A stretch of 64,000 bases of DNA from Erigeron canadensis (Eukaryota; Streptophyta; Magnoliopsida; Asterales; Asteraceae): contig NC_057763.1 in NCBI RefSeq assembly GCF_010389155.1, positions 45,986,645 to 46,050,644 on the forward strand, in the 5' to 3' direction. Of the stretch, positions 37,816 to 49,073 are shown piece after piece; within the stretch, counting starts at the first letter, position 1; each line of letters begins with the position of its first letter. The translations under genes and the position numbers were made by a program. Below the pieces are notes generated by a model. That model saw nothing but the letters and a program-made list of their open reading frames with translations, did not search any database and had not been told where the DNA came from.

Positions 37816-38557
37816 TGACTCTCGCCGCCGGTTTGGAAATCACCGAGCGATTTATACAACAAATGGTAATTATTACAGTGTGCGTATATATGTGTGTGGG
37901 ATGAGAGAGAGAGATGGAAGTAGTTGTGTTTTACAATTTACAAATCGCCGAATTACCTTTTTGTATTACTCCGTATTTATTTGTTTTTGATAAAGCGAAC
38001 TAATAGAGGAGGAGTTTGATGGGAATCTTTAAAGTTGTTTTTTTTATGAAAGAATGATTTAACATTATTTTTGTTGGATGATGTTGCTCTCACAAATTTA
38101 CTTAAATCATTTTTTACACATATTTAAAATCCCTCCATGATTTTAATGGTTTATGAGAGCAATATCATCCAATCAAAATAATGTTAACATCATCCAAGTT
38201 ATCCTTTTTTTATATAGATAATGATAAATGAATCTAATTTGTATGTATAAAAATTAATCTAATTATGGGATAATAAGATGTGAACAAAATTATGAGGTAA
38301 TATTAAGAAAGAGAACTAATACAATTCATATGTTAAATTTTTGTTTTAGGTTGATTTTAAACATATAAGTTAGGATTAACTATTTTCTTTTTTAAAATTA
38401 TTTTTAACTTAACTAGATTAAACATATAAGCATGTAAGATTATATTTAGTCTAAATATATATAAATTAGAGGGACTAATGCTATTATTATATTGATCTAA
38501 AGATTATAACTAAAAGTTCGAACTCATTTAACAGTCTTTGTTTTTTCATTAAAGAAA

Positions 38558-38588
<31 letters not shown>

Positions 38589-39293
38589 TTATATTACACA
38601 TTTGTAAGGTTGAAAACATATATATCAAATTAAACAGGGTTAAAAATTAAAAGATATTTATTATCAAAGTTAATTTTTAACTTGACAATTTACACAACCT
38701 ATTTTGTCCAAAATAAATCCTTAATTATGAAATGGAATCAGAATACTACCTATTAACATAGTTTAAACCAAAAATTAGATTTATGAGAATATTTGGTAAA
38801 AAATCTCAATCCTTTTTTATTTACTTGCAAAGTATATACCCATAAATCGGGTGTTAATGAGAGAGGTGTTTCTTAGATGTTAAAGTGGTACCTTTGATAA
38901 AGTATTGATTGTATTTATGATTATACCATTTTCGAACCGGTCAATTAAACCAATGTTATAACTTTTTTCTTTTCATAATCGGCTACCTATATAATTTGGA
39001 CGACTTTTAGGTTGAATTTGCTTTTTATTGTATCTAAAATTAATGCATTAACATTATTTTTGTTTGTTTATAAGGTTTGAAACATATATAGTTTTTATTA
39101 TAAATATTTAATATCACTTTTTAATAGACTTTAAGTGTATTTATATGGGATTGTAACAATTTTGATTTTTTTATGAAAGTAAAAATATAAGTTGATTAGT
39201 CATCTTCGTTGTACCACGTTCTAAAGAGGATTAAAAAACCCGTTTTAAAAAATTGTGTGATAGACTTGTTAAAAAACCGTTTTCACTCCAATA
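37816..39293. other. RING1 copy A upstream region
   Basis: The first 195 bp (leader and proximal promoter with a GA-rich tract, AGAGAGAGAG near 37904) is shared with copy B. Beyond about 38010 the two upstream regions differ. A TA microsatellite lies at 38567-38591. The remainder is AT-rich without a recognised gene. Confidence 0.5.
38059..38187. mobile_element. Short hairpin MITE upstream of RING1 copy A
   Basis: Arms of about 34 bases, 38059-38092 (TTAACATTATTTTTGTTGGA onward) and 38154-38187, are reverse complements with a few mismatches around a 60-bp loop. It sits about 250 bp upstream of the RING1A start codon, just outside the duplicated unit, and has no counterpart upstream of copy B. 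Confidence 0.65.
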
Positions 39294-39558
39294 TAGGGAC
39301 ATGAGCATAGGCCCGATACGGAATCGTACCAATATTACCGGTCCGGAATTTCATGGGACTGTAATACCGGTCCCATATAATGCGGGATCGGGACGGAACC
39401 GAGAAATCCCATAGTTTGCGAATTTTTCTGGTTTTGTCCCCGTCCCAATTCTGAAAATTGCCAAAAACCAATCCAGATCTCACTTGAGACTCAGTACTAC
39501 TTCTCGATACCATGACATGACTCGAGACTTAGGATTTTATGCTCATCCGTCATCTCTG
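39294..39558. mobile_element. Small hAT-type element with 8-bp TSD
   Basis: CTCCAATA at 39286-39293 and 39559-39566 flank a 265-bp insert. Its ends are TAGGGACATGAGCATA and, inward from the right, CAGAGATGACGGATGAGCAT. The GATGAGCATA core is shared by both ends. The centre is unusually GC-rich for the region (CCGGTCCGG, GGGATCGGGACGG). Confidence 0.75.
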
Positions 39559-40037
39559 CTCCAATATATATCATATATACTCAGATATCTTTTTTTTTCC
39601 CTAATATTTTGCATAAAATAAATTCTATTTTTAGACTTTCAGATTTATATGATTTAACTAATAGATATTTGGTATACAAATTTAACTCCTTTTCTACTTC
39701 TTTTTCTAAGTACGGGATAACTTAAGGAGTTGTGTGTTTTTCTCTATCAATTGGGGTCTTGATGGTCTATAAGGTTCATAACTACTCCTCTGCTACAAAA
39801 AACTTACCTAACCTATTAGCCAACACTTAAATCCTGCTCTACCCAAACTTTTCTAGTTCACCATAATGTTCCCCACTAATGTTTGTTATATATGAAGTAA
39901 CGAAAATTGATGTATCTTTGATATTTCAACAAATATCATGTAAACTATTTAAAAGTAATTAGAGTTGCATCTTACACTAAATGTTAAAAATAGTTTGAAT
40001 TTAAAATAAAGCGTTTATATAAAATGATCGGTAGTAA

Positions 40038-40245
40038 TACCAACTCAGTTGAATCAGTGGTTGGTGCCCTTACCTCTAGAGCATGGGTTCGATACTCATG
40101 CCCAGCAAGACTGAGGTCCTTTTCTACCTTTGGTAGAACCTGGGAGCAGTCTCTCTACCTTTGGTAGGGGTAAGACTGTCTAAATCTCACATACACTGTC
40201 GAAGACGGTATTGAACCCAAAACCCGTAAAAAACGACATTGGGAG
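40038..40245 (+). mobile_element. tRNA-derived SINE, second family
   Basis: The head has a box A-like region (CTCAGTTGAATCAGTGGTTG) and a box B-like GGGTTCGATACTC about 35 bp later. The body has CCAGCAAGACTGAGGTCC, twice-repeated CTACCTTTGGTAG, and GGGGTAAGACTGTCTAAATC, words common to plant tRNA SINEs. The 3' limit is uncertain. It lies between the two RING1 units. Confidence 0.6.
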
Positions 40246-41484
40246 TTATAAATAATCGGTAGTAGTAATTAAATTAGCTTTTTTTTATCTTTCTATTTAT
40301 TTACAGAGAAATGTTATTTTGACAAAGCGATTACAAACAAAACTTTACAGATTTTTCTTCAATAAAATCAAATCATTTTTTCTATCTTCTTGGTTTACAT
40401 CACATGTAACACATGTTTGTAACCATTTATTCATAATATGTTTGATCTAGCATTCCTCGTTTGTGTGCGAGCATGTCCTTTGATAGATTTTTGACCCGGA
40501 ACTCTTAGGTAAAAGACCAAGAAAGGTAATACTTTCAAATCAAGTATTACAGTAACTAGATCTTGATGTATAACGAGCAAGTTTTCAATGTGCTTAAGTT
40601 AAGTTCAAGCGTTGATAGTTTTTGAGCTCGAGATTAAAAAAAAAACAACTTATATGGAAAACTTGTTTTAAGTTATTTCAAACTAGTCGAGCTTAACAAA
40701 TGAAACGACCCATGAACTTAGCGTTTAAGCACTAAACAAGATTATTTATTTATGATGAGTTGAACTCTAAAAACCTTCCAAAAAAGTATTCAAAGTTTCA
40801 AACTGAAGCTAAGTTCAAGCGGGATTATGACACAAGCTCACTCGTAATTAACACCCCCGACTACTTTGGGATGACCCCCTAACTAAGCCGTAGATTCTAA
40901 CATCAAGGTAAAAGGAAAAGAAAAACACTGCATATACTTTCGGATGTTAACTTTCATAAAAAAAATGTTTAAGGAAAAATAAATATGTAACGGACAACAC
41001 ATTACTGAAAGCCAGTGATAATACAACACTTGTAACTTTGACTTGAAGGTCATGGACAAATTGTTTAAAAAACATGTAAATTAAGAGTCGGTTTTATGGT
41101 TAAATGCAACACCAAGATGAAAACATATCCTCATCGATCATGGGTTTGCATAATAAAAAGGTACCAAGTTCAAGATGGGACCAAAAACTTTTGTTTAATT
41201 TCGCCAACAAATGATCTCTTTTCATTCTGACCTTTTCGAATCTCATGATACAGTATCCATGAATTACGCACCTATATCTCAGCAACATGATTGAGGACTT
41301 GAGGTATAGAGTAGCTACCTTTTAAAACTTTAACTACTGTAATGATGTTAATGTATTTATCATAGTTATTGTACTACAAAGGACCAGACATTACATTAAA
41401 CTCCCCGGCATAATGCAAGTATGTAACAAACCTTACTCTTGCATATCTCAGCATTCCTCTCTTTTGAAACGAATGGCGGTTTTC

Positions 41485-44400
41485 CTAGCTAAGAGACCTC
41501 TCCCTGTAAGCTATAGTCTGTAAACACCACCAAAAACAGGAAAGGACAGACTAGGTTAAACATATGCTTATAATATGATTCAATACTGGAGGGTGCCAGA
41601 ATGAGCAGGTTGGGTAACAGGTCATTACTGGCAGGGTTGACCCATTTCTAAATTATCTTGATTTATATATAACTTGATTTTTTGGTATTAAATATAATAA
41701 TCAAAGATATACTATTACATAAAAAACTTGATTTTTTAGATTAAACAAAAAATCAAAAGCTTGCTAAGCATTTAAAAATTAAAACACCTTCAGGAGTTTC
41801 GATCTATTGGCCTATTTCATATATAGGCAAGGTTCTATATTTTGCCTGTTTGACAGAAACCTTGACCCTAATCAACATATACATACTTAGGCATAAGGAT
41901 TGAAATCACCACCTCTATTTAAGACCATGTGCAAGGCCTAAGTGAAAAGATTAGATATGCAGATGTATACTTTTAAGATCTTTTACATTGGTGCATATAA
42001 AATTTGTGATTGTAGTGCATTCCTTGAAAGGAATATGTTATGATTGAGCATGCCCAACTTGAAAATCTTGCATCTACAAGTTGTGTACTTGTGTGTGTAA
42101 ACTTAATTTAGTAAAGTGGGGGGCGTACCAGATCCTTCTGGGTGGAACTTTTAGCAATATGCAACAAGGATTGATGCTCATTCAACAGTTGTAACTCATC
42201 CATAAGAGGTTTTACAACTGGTTTAGACAGTTCAGCAGGTGAAACACTTGAAGACGCTGAAGAATCAATGTCAGAATGGCCCCCCTTCACCAACAACAAC
42301 TCAACCTTTTTGGCTTGCAGATTGTTCTCAAGAGCAACATACTGATAACAAAGACATAACCAAGCTAGCATCAGTTACAAGTTTACAACTTGGGGAAAAA
42401 AAGGTACCTGAGATTAAAAAAAGAAGTACCAAGTTTTTGAAAAGCTCATATATACAAGAGATGTTTTACCTGACAGATTTTTGAAGTTGAAACGCTTGGC
42501 TTGCAGCAAACAAATGAATTATGCAGGTTGGGTATATTTTGCTCATCTAAGGATATGAGCTTGAGATTGATATCCAGCTGGAGAATAGCATATATTAGGA
42601 AAAGTCTATTTGAAAGAGTACCTGTCAAGCAAATTACTACTCCATCCACATTGACTTTTAAGTGTCACATGAGTCAACATTTTATCGTCAAACTCAAAAA
42701 AAGACTGTTTTGGTTCGTAAGTAACAGTAGAGATGCATATATATACCTCATCATGGTCTTTTTGTAACTTTTGGAGATGACCAATCAGCCTCGAGAGGTG
42801 GCTGTTCCTAGTATTCTTGATGGCACTAGCGCTTTGGCGCTTTGCATTCTTACCAGCACTACGCATGCCACCACGACCCCAGGTCAGAATTTCTGGACTA
42901 CCGACAATCCCGGCAGACACACCAACCATTTTTCTGGAACCTTCTGCTTCATTGTCGTCACATCCTCCGTTTGTACCACTTGGTGGCAATGAAGACTGAC
43001 CTCCTGCCCATCTTTTATATCGTTTGGGTCTGACTTCCGAAGAGGGCTCATCTGATGAAGATGAAGACCTGACTTCATTATCATTATCACCATCAACCTC
43101 ATTGTCGGAACCTTGAGGTTCAGAAGATCTGTGTTTTCTCTTTCCCCTTAAATTTCGGGTGTTTCCCAGTGATCTCATAAATGCATTCGCGGTAGCTTTA
43201 GCACTTGCCCGCTTTTTCCCCAGTGCTTCTAGCTGGCGACGAGAAGTTTCGGCAATGGAATCTTGAATCTGTCCACACACCTCAATATATTAGAGTAACT
43301 AGACTAAATCCAAAATACACATGAATTGAAGTAATTTACTATTGGACTCACCTGTTTATTTCGAGCTTTTTCTTCTTCATGAAAGGCCAATTCCTGTGGT
43401 ATTAAGAGTTTAACTTCATATAAACATAGCATCACGTCAAAATGAGAGATGAAAATGCCAAAGTGTACCTCTGCCTCATATTTATCTATGTCAGGGTATA
43501 ATATTGCAATGAGGTTATCATAATTGGGATCATCCCTCAAGGAGCGGCGGCTTGCGCAATGAGCACGACAAGCAGGGCATTCATTGTTCCTGTAGCATAT
43601 TGGTCAGATAAAGGCAAGGATCATAAAGATAAGTTGACCAATGTTCTGGAAGCCTCCAAGCAACTCAATACATACCCAAGTCTCATGGATTTGTCAATGC
43701 ATTCTCGGCAAAACCGGTGTAGGCATTCCATAACCTTTCTAGTCTTCCGAATTATACCTATTAATGAAAGTTGGTGATCAGTCCCTCTATCCTAAATTAT
43801 GTGCATGAATAACATATATAGTTTTCTCGTACAAACGCATCCTAAGGGCCATAAACATTGCAGTATACTCTTGATACATGCTTTTGCGGAATAAGATATC
43901 CAAATTATAACTTACTGAAATAGAACAATGATTGGTGTGCCTGATTCACATGCCTAAAGATGTGCCTACCAGAAGATTGAGACACATGGCAATATCAAAA
44001 ATGAAGATTTGGTGACAGAAGATATATGAGATACGTGTCAAGCAGTGGATGGTTTAGGCATGGCTTTAAGCACCCAAATTAGACACATATATCATAAGTC
44101 TTAGAAAAGATAAGTGAATTAGTACCTAAACAGATTGGGCATTGCACGTCCTTGCGAACTTCAGCCAATTTTACGAAAACAAACCTGCAACATGGTCCAA
44201 ACTGAATACATTACTGATAATTGACTATTATAAAAATGATTGCTGACTAACATCAATTCTTATACCCTTCTTAGGTAAATATGACACATGCAACAATCAG
44301 TTGCAACTGTTGCTGCTAGCACATAGCTATAAAATCAACTGTCCACCATAATTGTGTACTGTTCATTTATTGGTCATACCAGTGATAAACTATTATGGAA

Positions 44401-47400
44401 AGGACAAATATGTTTACATGTACTCATACATTCTCCATATATACAATGATAACATTTACACTCTTATGTTCAACATGTTTATAAGGTAAAAAGATCAGGA
44501 GTAGAGAATGTCAAGCTCGTCATGTTTAAGGGTAAAAAGGATTCTTTGTGCTTCTTGTAAAGTTCAATTCCTATACGTCTTCTACACTTCAGACATAACT
44601 ATAATTTAAAAAATTAGTCTGCACATAACACCACAATCATATATGCTAATTATCTACTTTAGACCTCCTTTTCCCCATGTTTGACATGAGTACTCAGAAG
44701 CAAGCGTAACTCTTCTTGCATTCTACATAGAACATATTAGATGGGGTGCACGGGACAGGAAAAGATTGTACAATGAAATAACTTGGAAGAGTGTCAGAAC
44801 AATTTATAAGTGGTATGAACAACTATTGAACATAATGTTTGGTCTTTCAAAAGTGAAGCCTAATTTTGCTCCAAGAAAAGGCTTACACTCTCATTCAACA
44901 CCTGAAGAAAGTACAAAAACAAGTTTATAATCATTTGAAAAGGTTAATTAGTTTGTTTTTCTAAGTGTCCGCTTTCCAAATTTAGCCCTCCAAAAACCCA
45001 TACATTATTTGTATTTACAAAAAAAACTAGTAATACATGATAAAGCTTAAGACTATATTCAGGTATAGTCTAAACTCTATCATATATATCCAACTTAGAG
45101 CGACTCTATTTTGTGTATCTTTTTTGAAAGCAGTGTTGTTAAAGGCGAGCACCTCTTGCGCCTAGGCGTAAAAGGCGGGCGAGGCGCAAAAGGCGTGTGG
45201 ATCATTTGCTCGCAACAGGGGATCTAGCTTATGTTGTCTTAACCGGGTCCGCGCTAGAGAGCCCCCTCACCCTCAATACCTAGTAGGAGGAGAAACCCTC
45301 AACTAAACCGCTCGAAGGCACGGCATTTAATTGAGATAAAACCTTGCCCCCTCTGTAGGACTCAAACCTGTTTCACTGGAGGACTTTATTTGTGAAGTTC
45401 CTTGAAATGTCCTTCCTATGTTTCGAACTCGAGACCTCCAGCATGTAAAGTTGATGCTCAACCATTGAGCTATAATGGGAAGTACTATTTTGTGTATCTA
45501 ACTTTCAAATATCATGAACTATATGTATCAGGTGGTACTTCGATGATGTGACATCCATATAAGCTGGCATGTGACATCTGTATACGCTGTCACAACTCAC
45601 AAAAGAAATAATATCACTACATATCTATACTATGATACTATCTTGTAAAGCATTTTGCCCTTTTTGAAAATCTCAATTCATTATTTAAAGTACCTAAAAT
45701 ACCCCTCATCTTTATTCACTAATTTAAACATCCTTAGCTGATATACCTATAATACCCTTAAATCTCAACCACTCATTTTCTTCTCTCTCCTCAAATCTCA
45801 ACTACTCATTTTTTTTCTCTCTCCTCTATAAATCATTTTATACATCTAATTCATTCAAAATATTTTATCTCAAAAACCGTATATCGATAAATTATAAAAA
45901 TTGTATGGGTGTTCATAAAATGTCATGCTCTTTCATTAGAGATTTCATTTGATATACTTTCGACGAACTTTTAAATGCGAGGACGGATCCCGTACGGATA
46001 AAACATTTGGCTATCACACTCTATGACTTATCACCTCCTATGACCTATCACCCCTACCATCTCAACGTCGCAATGCGCGGACACTTTCCCTCGTATACAA
46101 TAACAACACACGCTATAGATTCACATTTTTAAACATTTACCCATATTATATAGAATTTCAGTTGTTCCCAAATTACATATAACGTTCTAACATTTTTAGT
46201 AAGTCAAACCTGAAAAATAACATATAAATTAAAGAAAAAAGCATGCAGAGATCTCAATCAGTCCCATCTAATCACACAATAGCAAACTAGGGGGTAATTA
46301 TCTGTATGTATAGATTATAGACAGACACGCACACACATATATATATATATTCTATAGAGATACATATATATACATATAAATACTTTTAACTAGATTAATA
46401 CCCGGTCGGTGACCGGGTTACCCATAAATAACATATTTGACCCATCAAACCCACTTGAGTACTTGACCCAAAGCCAACTCGATACAGATTGACCCGATTG
46501 ACAACCATAACAATTTGGACTGTCAACACTCGACTCATTCTGAAACCAGAACTGGAGCCCTCACGAAGATAACCAAGTTAGGGTTGTGAATTTTCGAACC
46601 GCCAACCCACTAACCTTATTTTTCGGGTTAGGTTGCGGTTGACCTATTGGGTTAACAGGTGACCCTCCAATGTAAAAATATTTTTAAGTTTAGATAATAT
46701 TCTTTTAACAGGCGGACCCATCAACCCATTTGACTTGAAATCAACTCACCACCTTAAGTCACCAACCCGTTAACCCACCAGCCTATTTGACCCGACAATC
46801 CAAAACTCGACCTACTAACCCGCCAAACCAATTTTTTTTCAAATTGATAAGTTGGTTTGGGTTGACATGTTGTAAGCAAGAGTTGAAAATTCTGACCTAA
46901 AATTTTTAATGGGTTGGGTCAGGGTCACAGGTTTTTTACCCATCAACATGCCAACTCGAACTCATTGACAGCTTTACTAACAATAGCCGTTATTTACATA
47001 TCTACATACCTTTTATAAACCACAAAAAAGTTGATTTGATATTTTTATATGAAATTTAAAATAAGTTGGGCCTGTGAACTCGCCAACCCATGTATTAGTC
47101 CCGTCGACTCGGGTCGACCGGAGTCGGGTCCAGGTTGAAGTGTCTGATCTTAAATTTCAACCCGCCCTAGTTTAATAACCGGTCGTTAAAATTTACATAA
47201 TAACATGTACATATAACAAACATTGCAAAAAATATACGTCTTATCATATACCAAAAATGATGTTTAGTATGAAATCGATCATACATTTAAGATAATCTTC
47301 AAACACTTGTACAATTTCAAGTATAGTATATATAGAATGGGTTTAATATACATAAAGAGGGTTTATGACCTTTTATAGTTTAAAAATATTATTATTGAAA

Positions 47401-48511
47401 AAAAATTATAATTATAATTTGAAAAACATTTACCATAAATAGTTTTAATAAATATTAACTATTGTGTATGTATAGGGGTCATATACATTACTCCACTAAA
47501 ATGTTGTAAATGTATGATTAAGTTGTTTATAGACAATAGCCAGACGGTAAATAATTGACTCAACTTAAAACCCGACTTGAAACTATAAGAGATTTTCAAC
47601 CCATTAACCTACCAACATGATTTATTGGATCGGTCTAGGTTGAGTTTTCAAGTTGTTAAGTCGACCCACCAATCAAAATTTTAAGTTTGTTAATGATATT
47701 ATTGATAGTTTTTTGTAAGTTCAATGAGTTGTTTAAGAGAAACATATTTTTTTGGTAATGAACATCTAGTTATATAATATTTGAAAGTAGTCAAAATATT
47801 GTATTACTTGGGTTATTCTATTCAATCCTTTTTACAAAACACTTCATGACAATAATAAGATAAAGTCTGTTAATGAATTAGGGCTAACTCTTCAACTCTC
47901 GATAGTCGATTTCACTAAAATGTGAAATGTCGCGAGGATGGAGTATAAACAAAAACAACTTTATAAATGTTTTAGAAACACACGTACCATTATATTAAGC
48001 CCATTTCACTAAAGTGTAAAATGCCACGAGGATAAAGTTTAAACAAAAACAACTTAATAAATATTTTAGAAACACACGTACCGTATTATTTGATTAAAGG
48101 CTTTTTAATTAATTTTATAATCTTAAAACAGAAAAGAATGTATCTAATATTAGTTCATTTAATGTTTATTTTAGTGGGGGGAAATAAATAAACATTTTTG
48201 ATAAATAAACACTATATATAAATTGATAAATTTATTAGCTACAAACAAAATATAATTTGCTTTTTAATTTTTTTTAATGTACAAATGTATTACAGAAATA
48301 TAAGTTTATGAATGTATTTCTAACTCATTAAGAATTTGAATCTATTTTTTTTAAAAAAATTTCTTTAAAATCAGTTGTTACTAAATATAAAAATGGCATT
48401 TAATAGTTTCTAAATATAATCCAACCAATCAGAATACAAAAAAATAAAACTCTCAGCCAATCAGCGAGAGAATTCATTTTTTTTTCTCTCTGCTCAACCG
48501 GCAATAAATAT

Positions 48512-48543
<32 letters not shown>

Positions 48544-48877
48544 ATTATATTTATATATACAGAGAGAGAGAAAGCGAACATACTCGTCTTTGTCTTCGTC
48601 GCTAGAACTTGAACTAGAAGAAGATGAGCTTTCATCTTCATCACCAGACTCCTCTGTTCAAATTAAATCCACACAAAAATAATGTATACGTTTAACTTGA
48701 ATCATAAATCTAAATTCAACGTATAATTTCAAAAATAATAAAAAAAAAATAATTGTTGAAAAAATAATACTGTAATAGAGAAATAAGACCTTGTTGTTGT
48801 ACGTCGTCGTTTGGGGAATCCTGTTCGGAAACGTTGACGTCATCTTCGGAATCGTGAGAACGTTTTTGAGCAGGCAT
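41485..48877 (-). CDS. RING1-type Polycomb (PRC1) E3 ubiquitin ligase, copy B
   Basis: Ten exons (48790-48877, 48584-48653, 44126-44184, 43676-43757, 43469-43589, 43352-43393, 42747-43268, 42470-42577, 42129-42341, 41485-41517) join in frame to 445 residues, each exon exactly as long as in copy A. The RING finger (68-107) is identical to copy A, and the flanking RSLRDDPNYD and ELAFHEEEKARNKQ blocks are kept. Changes concentrate in the low-complexity linker (for example ANAFMRSLGN versus ANALRRSQRN, and HLQKLQKDHDE versus HLQKQNDDE), with a few in the N-terminus (P7S, one E to K) and RAWUL region. This pattern looks like purifying selection on a functional protein rather than decay. Intron 2 is 4.4 kb, twice that of copy A. 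The second-intron donor is the stronger GTATGT. Confidence 0.92.
45121..45484 (-). mobile_element. SINE in intron 2 of RING1 copy B, 15-bp TSD
   Basis: The direct repeat CTATTTTGTGTATCT at 45106-45120 and 45485-45499 flanks a 364-bp insert. The paralogous intron of copy A has the 15-mer once and no insert. On the minus strand it starts with a tRNA-like head (TAGCTCAATGGTTGAG, box B GAGTTCGAA). It continues with the shared body (CTCTAGCGCGGACCCGGTTA, AGCTAGATCCCCTGTTG) and ends in a GGCG-rich tail plus an A-run (T-run at 45121 on the plus strand). Long variable TSD and terminal A-run are as expected for LINE-mobilised SINEs. Confidence 0.88.
45624..46093 (+). mobile_element. Helitron insertion in RING1 copy B intron 2
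   Basis: A 470-bp insert starts A|TCTATACTATGATACTATC and ends CGTCGCAATGCGCGGACACT then TTCCCTCG|T. Copy A has the joined site CATA|TATACAATAAC, so the insertion went between A and T without a target duplication, as Helitrons do. The hairpin-like GTCGCAATGCGCGG precedes the end. The terminus is CTCG rather than the usual CTRR. Confidence 0.8.
46390..47700 (-). mobile_element. Helitron-like element rich in AACCCGACC words, 5' end unclear
   Basis: On the minus strand the left edge reads CCCGGTCACCGACCGGG (a strong hairpin), then TATTAAT, then CTAG|T at 46393-46390, a Helitron 3' terminus. The body to about 47700 is dominated by GGGTTGACC/AACCCGCC-type words. No matching TC start was found, so the right limit is approximate. 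The segment is absent from copy A. Confidence 0.45.
47909..48085 (+). repeat. Tandem repeat, two units of about 88 bp
   Basis: The ordered words ATTTCACTAAA, TGTAAAATG(C/T)C, CGAGGAT, AAACAAAAACAACTT and TTTTAGAAACACACGTACC occur twice head to tail in RING1 copy B intron 2. Confidence 0.75.
48505..48555. repeat. TA microsatellite in RING1 copy B intron 2
   Basis: An almost pure TA run of about 45 bp, 30 bases from the end of exon 2. Copy A has a shorter TA run at the same place (37472-37491). Confidence 0.85.
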
Positions 48878-49073
48878 TGACTCTCGCCGCCGGTTTTGAA
48901 ATCACCGAGCGATTTATACAACAAATGGGAGTAATTATTACAGTGTGCGTATATATATGTGTGTGAGATGAGAGAGATATGGAAAGAGTTGTGTGTTTGT
49001 GTTACAAATCGCCGAATTACCTTTTTGTATTACTTCCTATTTATTTTATTTTTGAGAAACCGAGCTATTGAGG

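Larger units (their letters stand above)
31641..38010 (-). repeat. Duplicated RING1 unit, copy A
   Basis: Direct, diverged copy of 40459-49073. Homology starts at about 31641 in the gene's 3' flank (GATAGATTTTTGACCC), runs through all ten exons and all introns, and ends about 195 bp upstream of the start codon. Copy A is 6.4 kb; copy B is 8.6 kb because its intron 2 gained insertions. Intron 2 of A also has about 440 bp (35885-36325) missing from B. Confidence 0.9.
40459..49073 (-). repeat. Duplicated RING1 unit, copy B
   Basis: Same order and orientation as 31641-38010. The 2.4 kb spacer between the units (38010-40459) is not duplicated. Extra DNA relative to copy A sits mostly in intron 2: a SINE (45121-45484), a Helitron (45624-46093), a second Helitron-like element from 46390, and AT-rich sequence. 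Confidence 0.9.

Noticed and set aside
42771..43033. Overlapping plus-strand open frames across RING1 copy B exon 7 (similar ones at 34050-34318 in copy A)
   Set aside because: They are antisense shadows of the conserved RING1 exon 7, which explains why they look conserved between copies.
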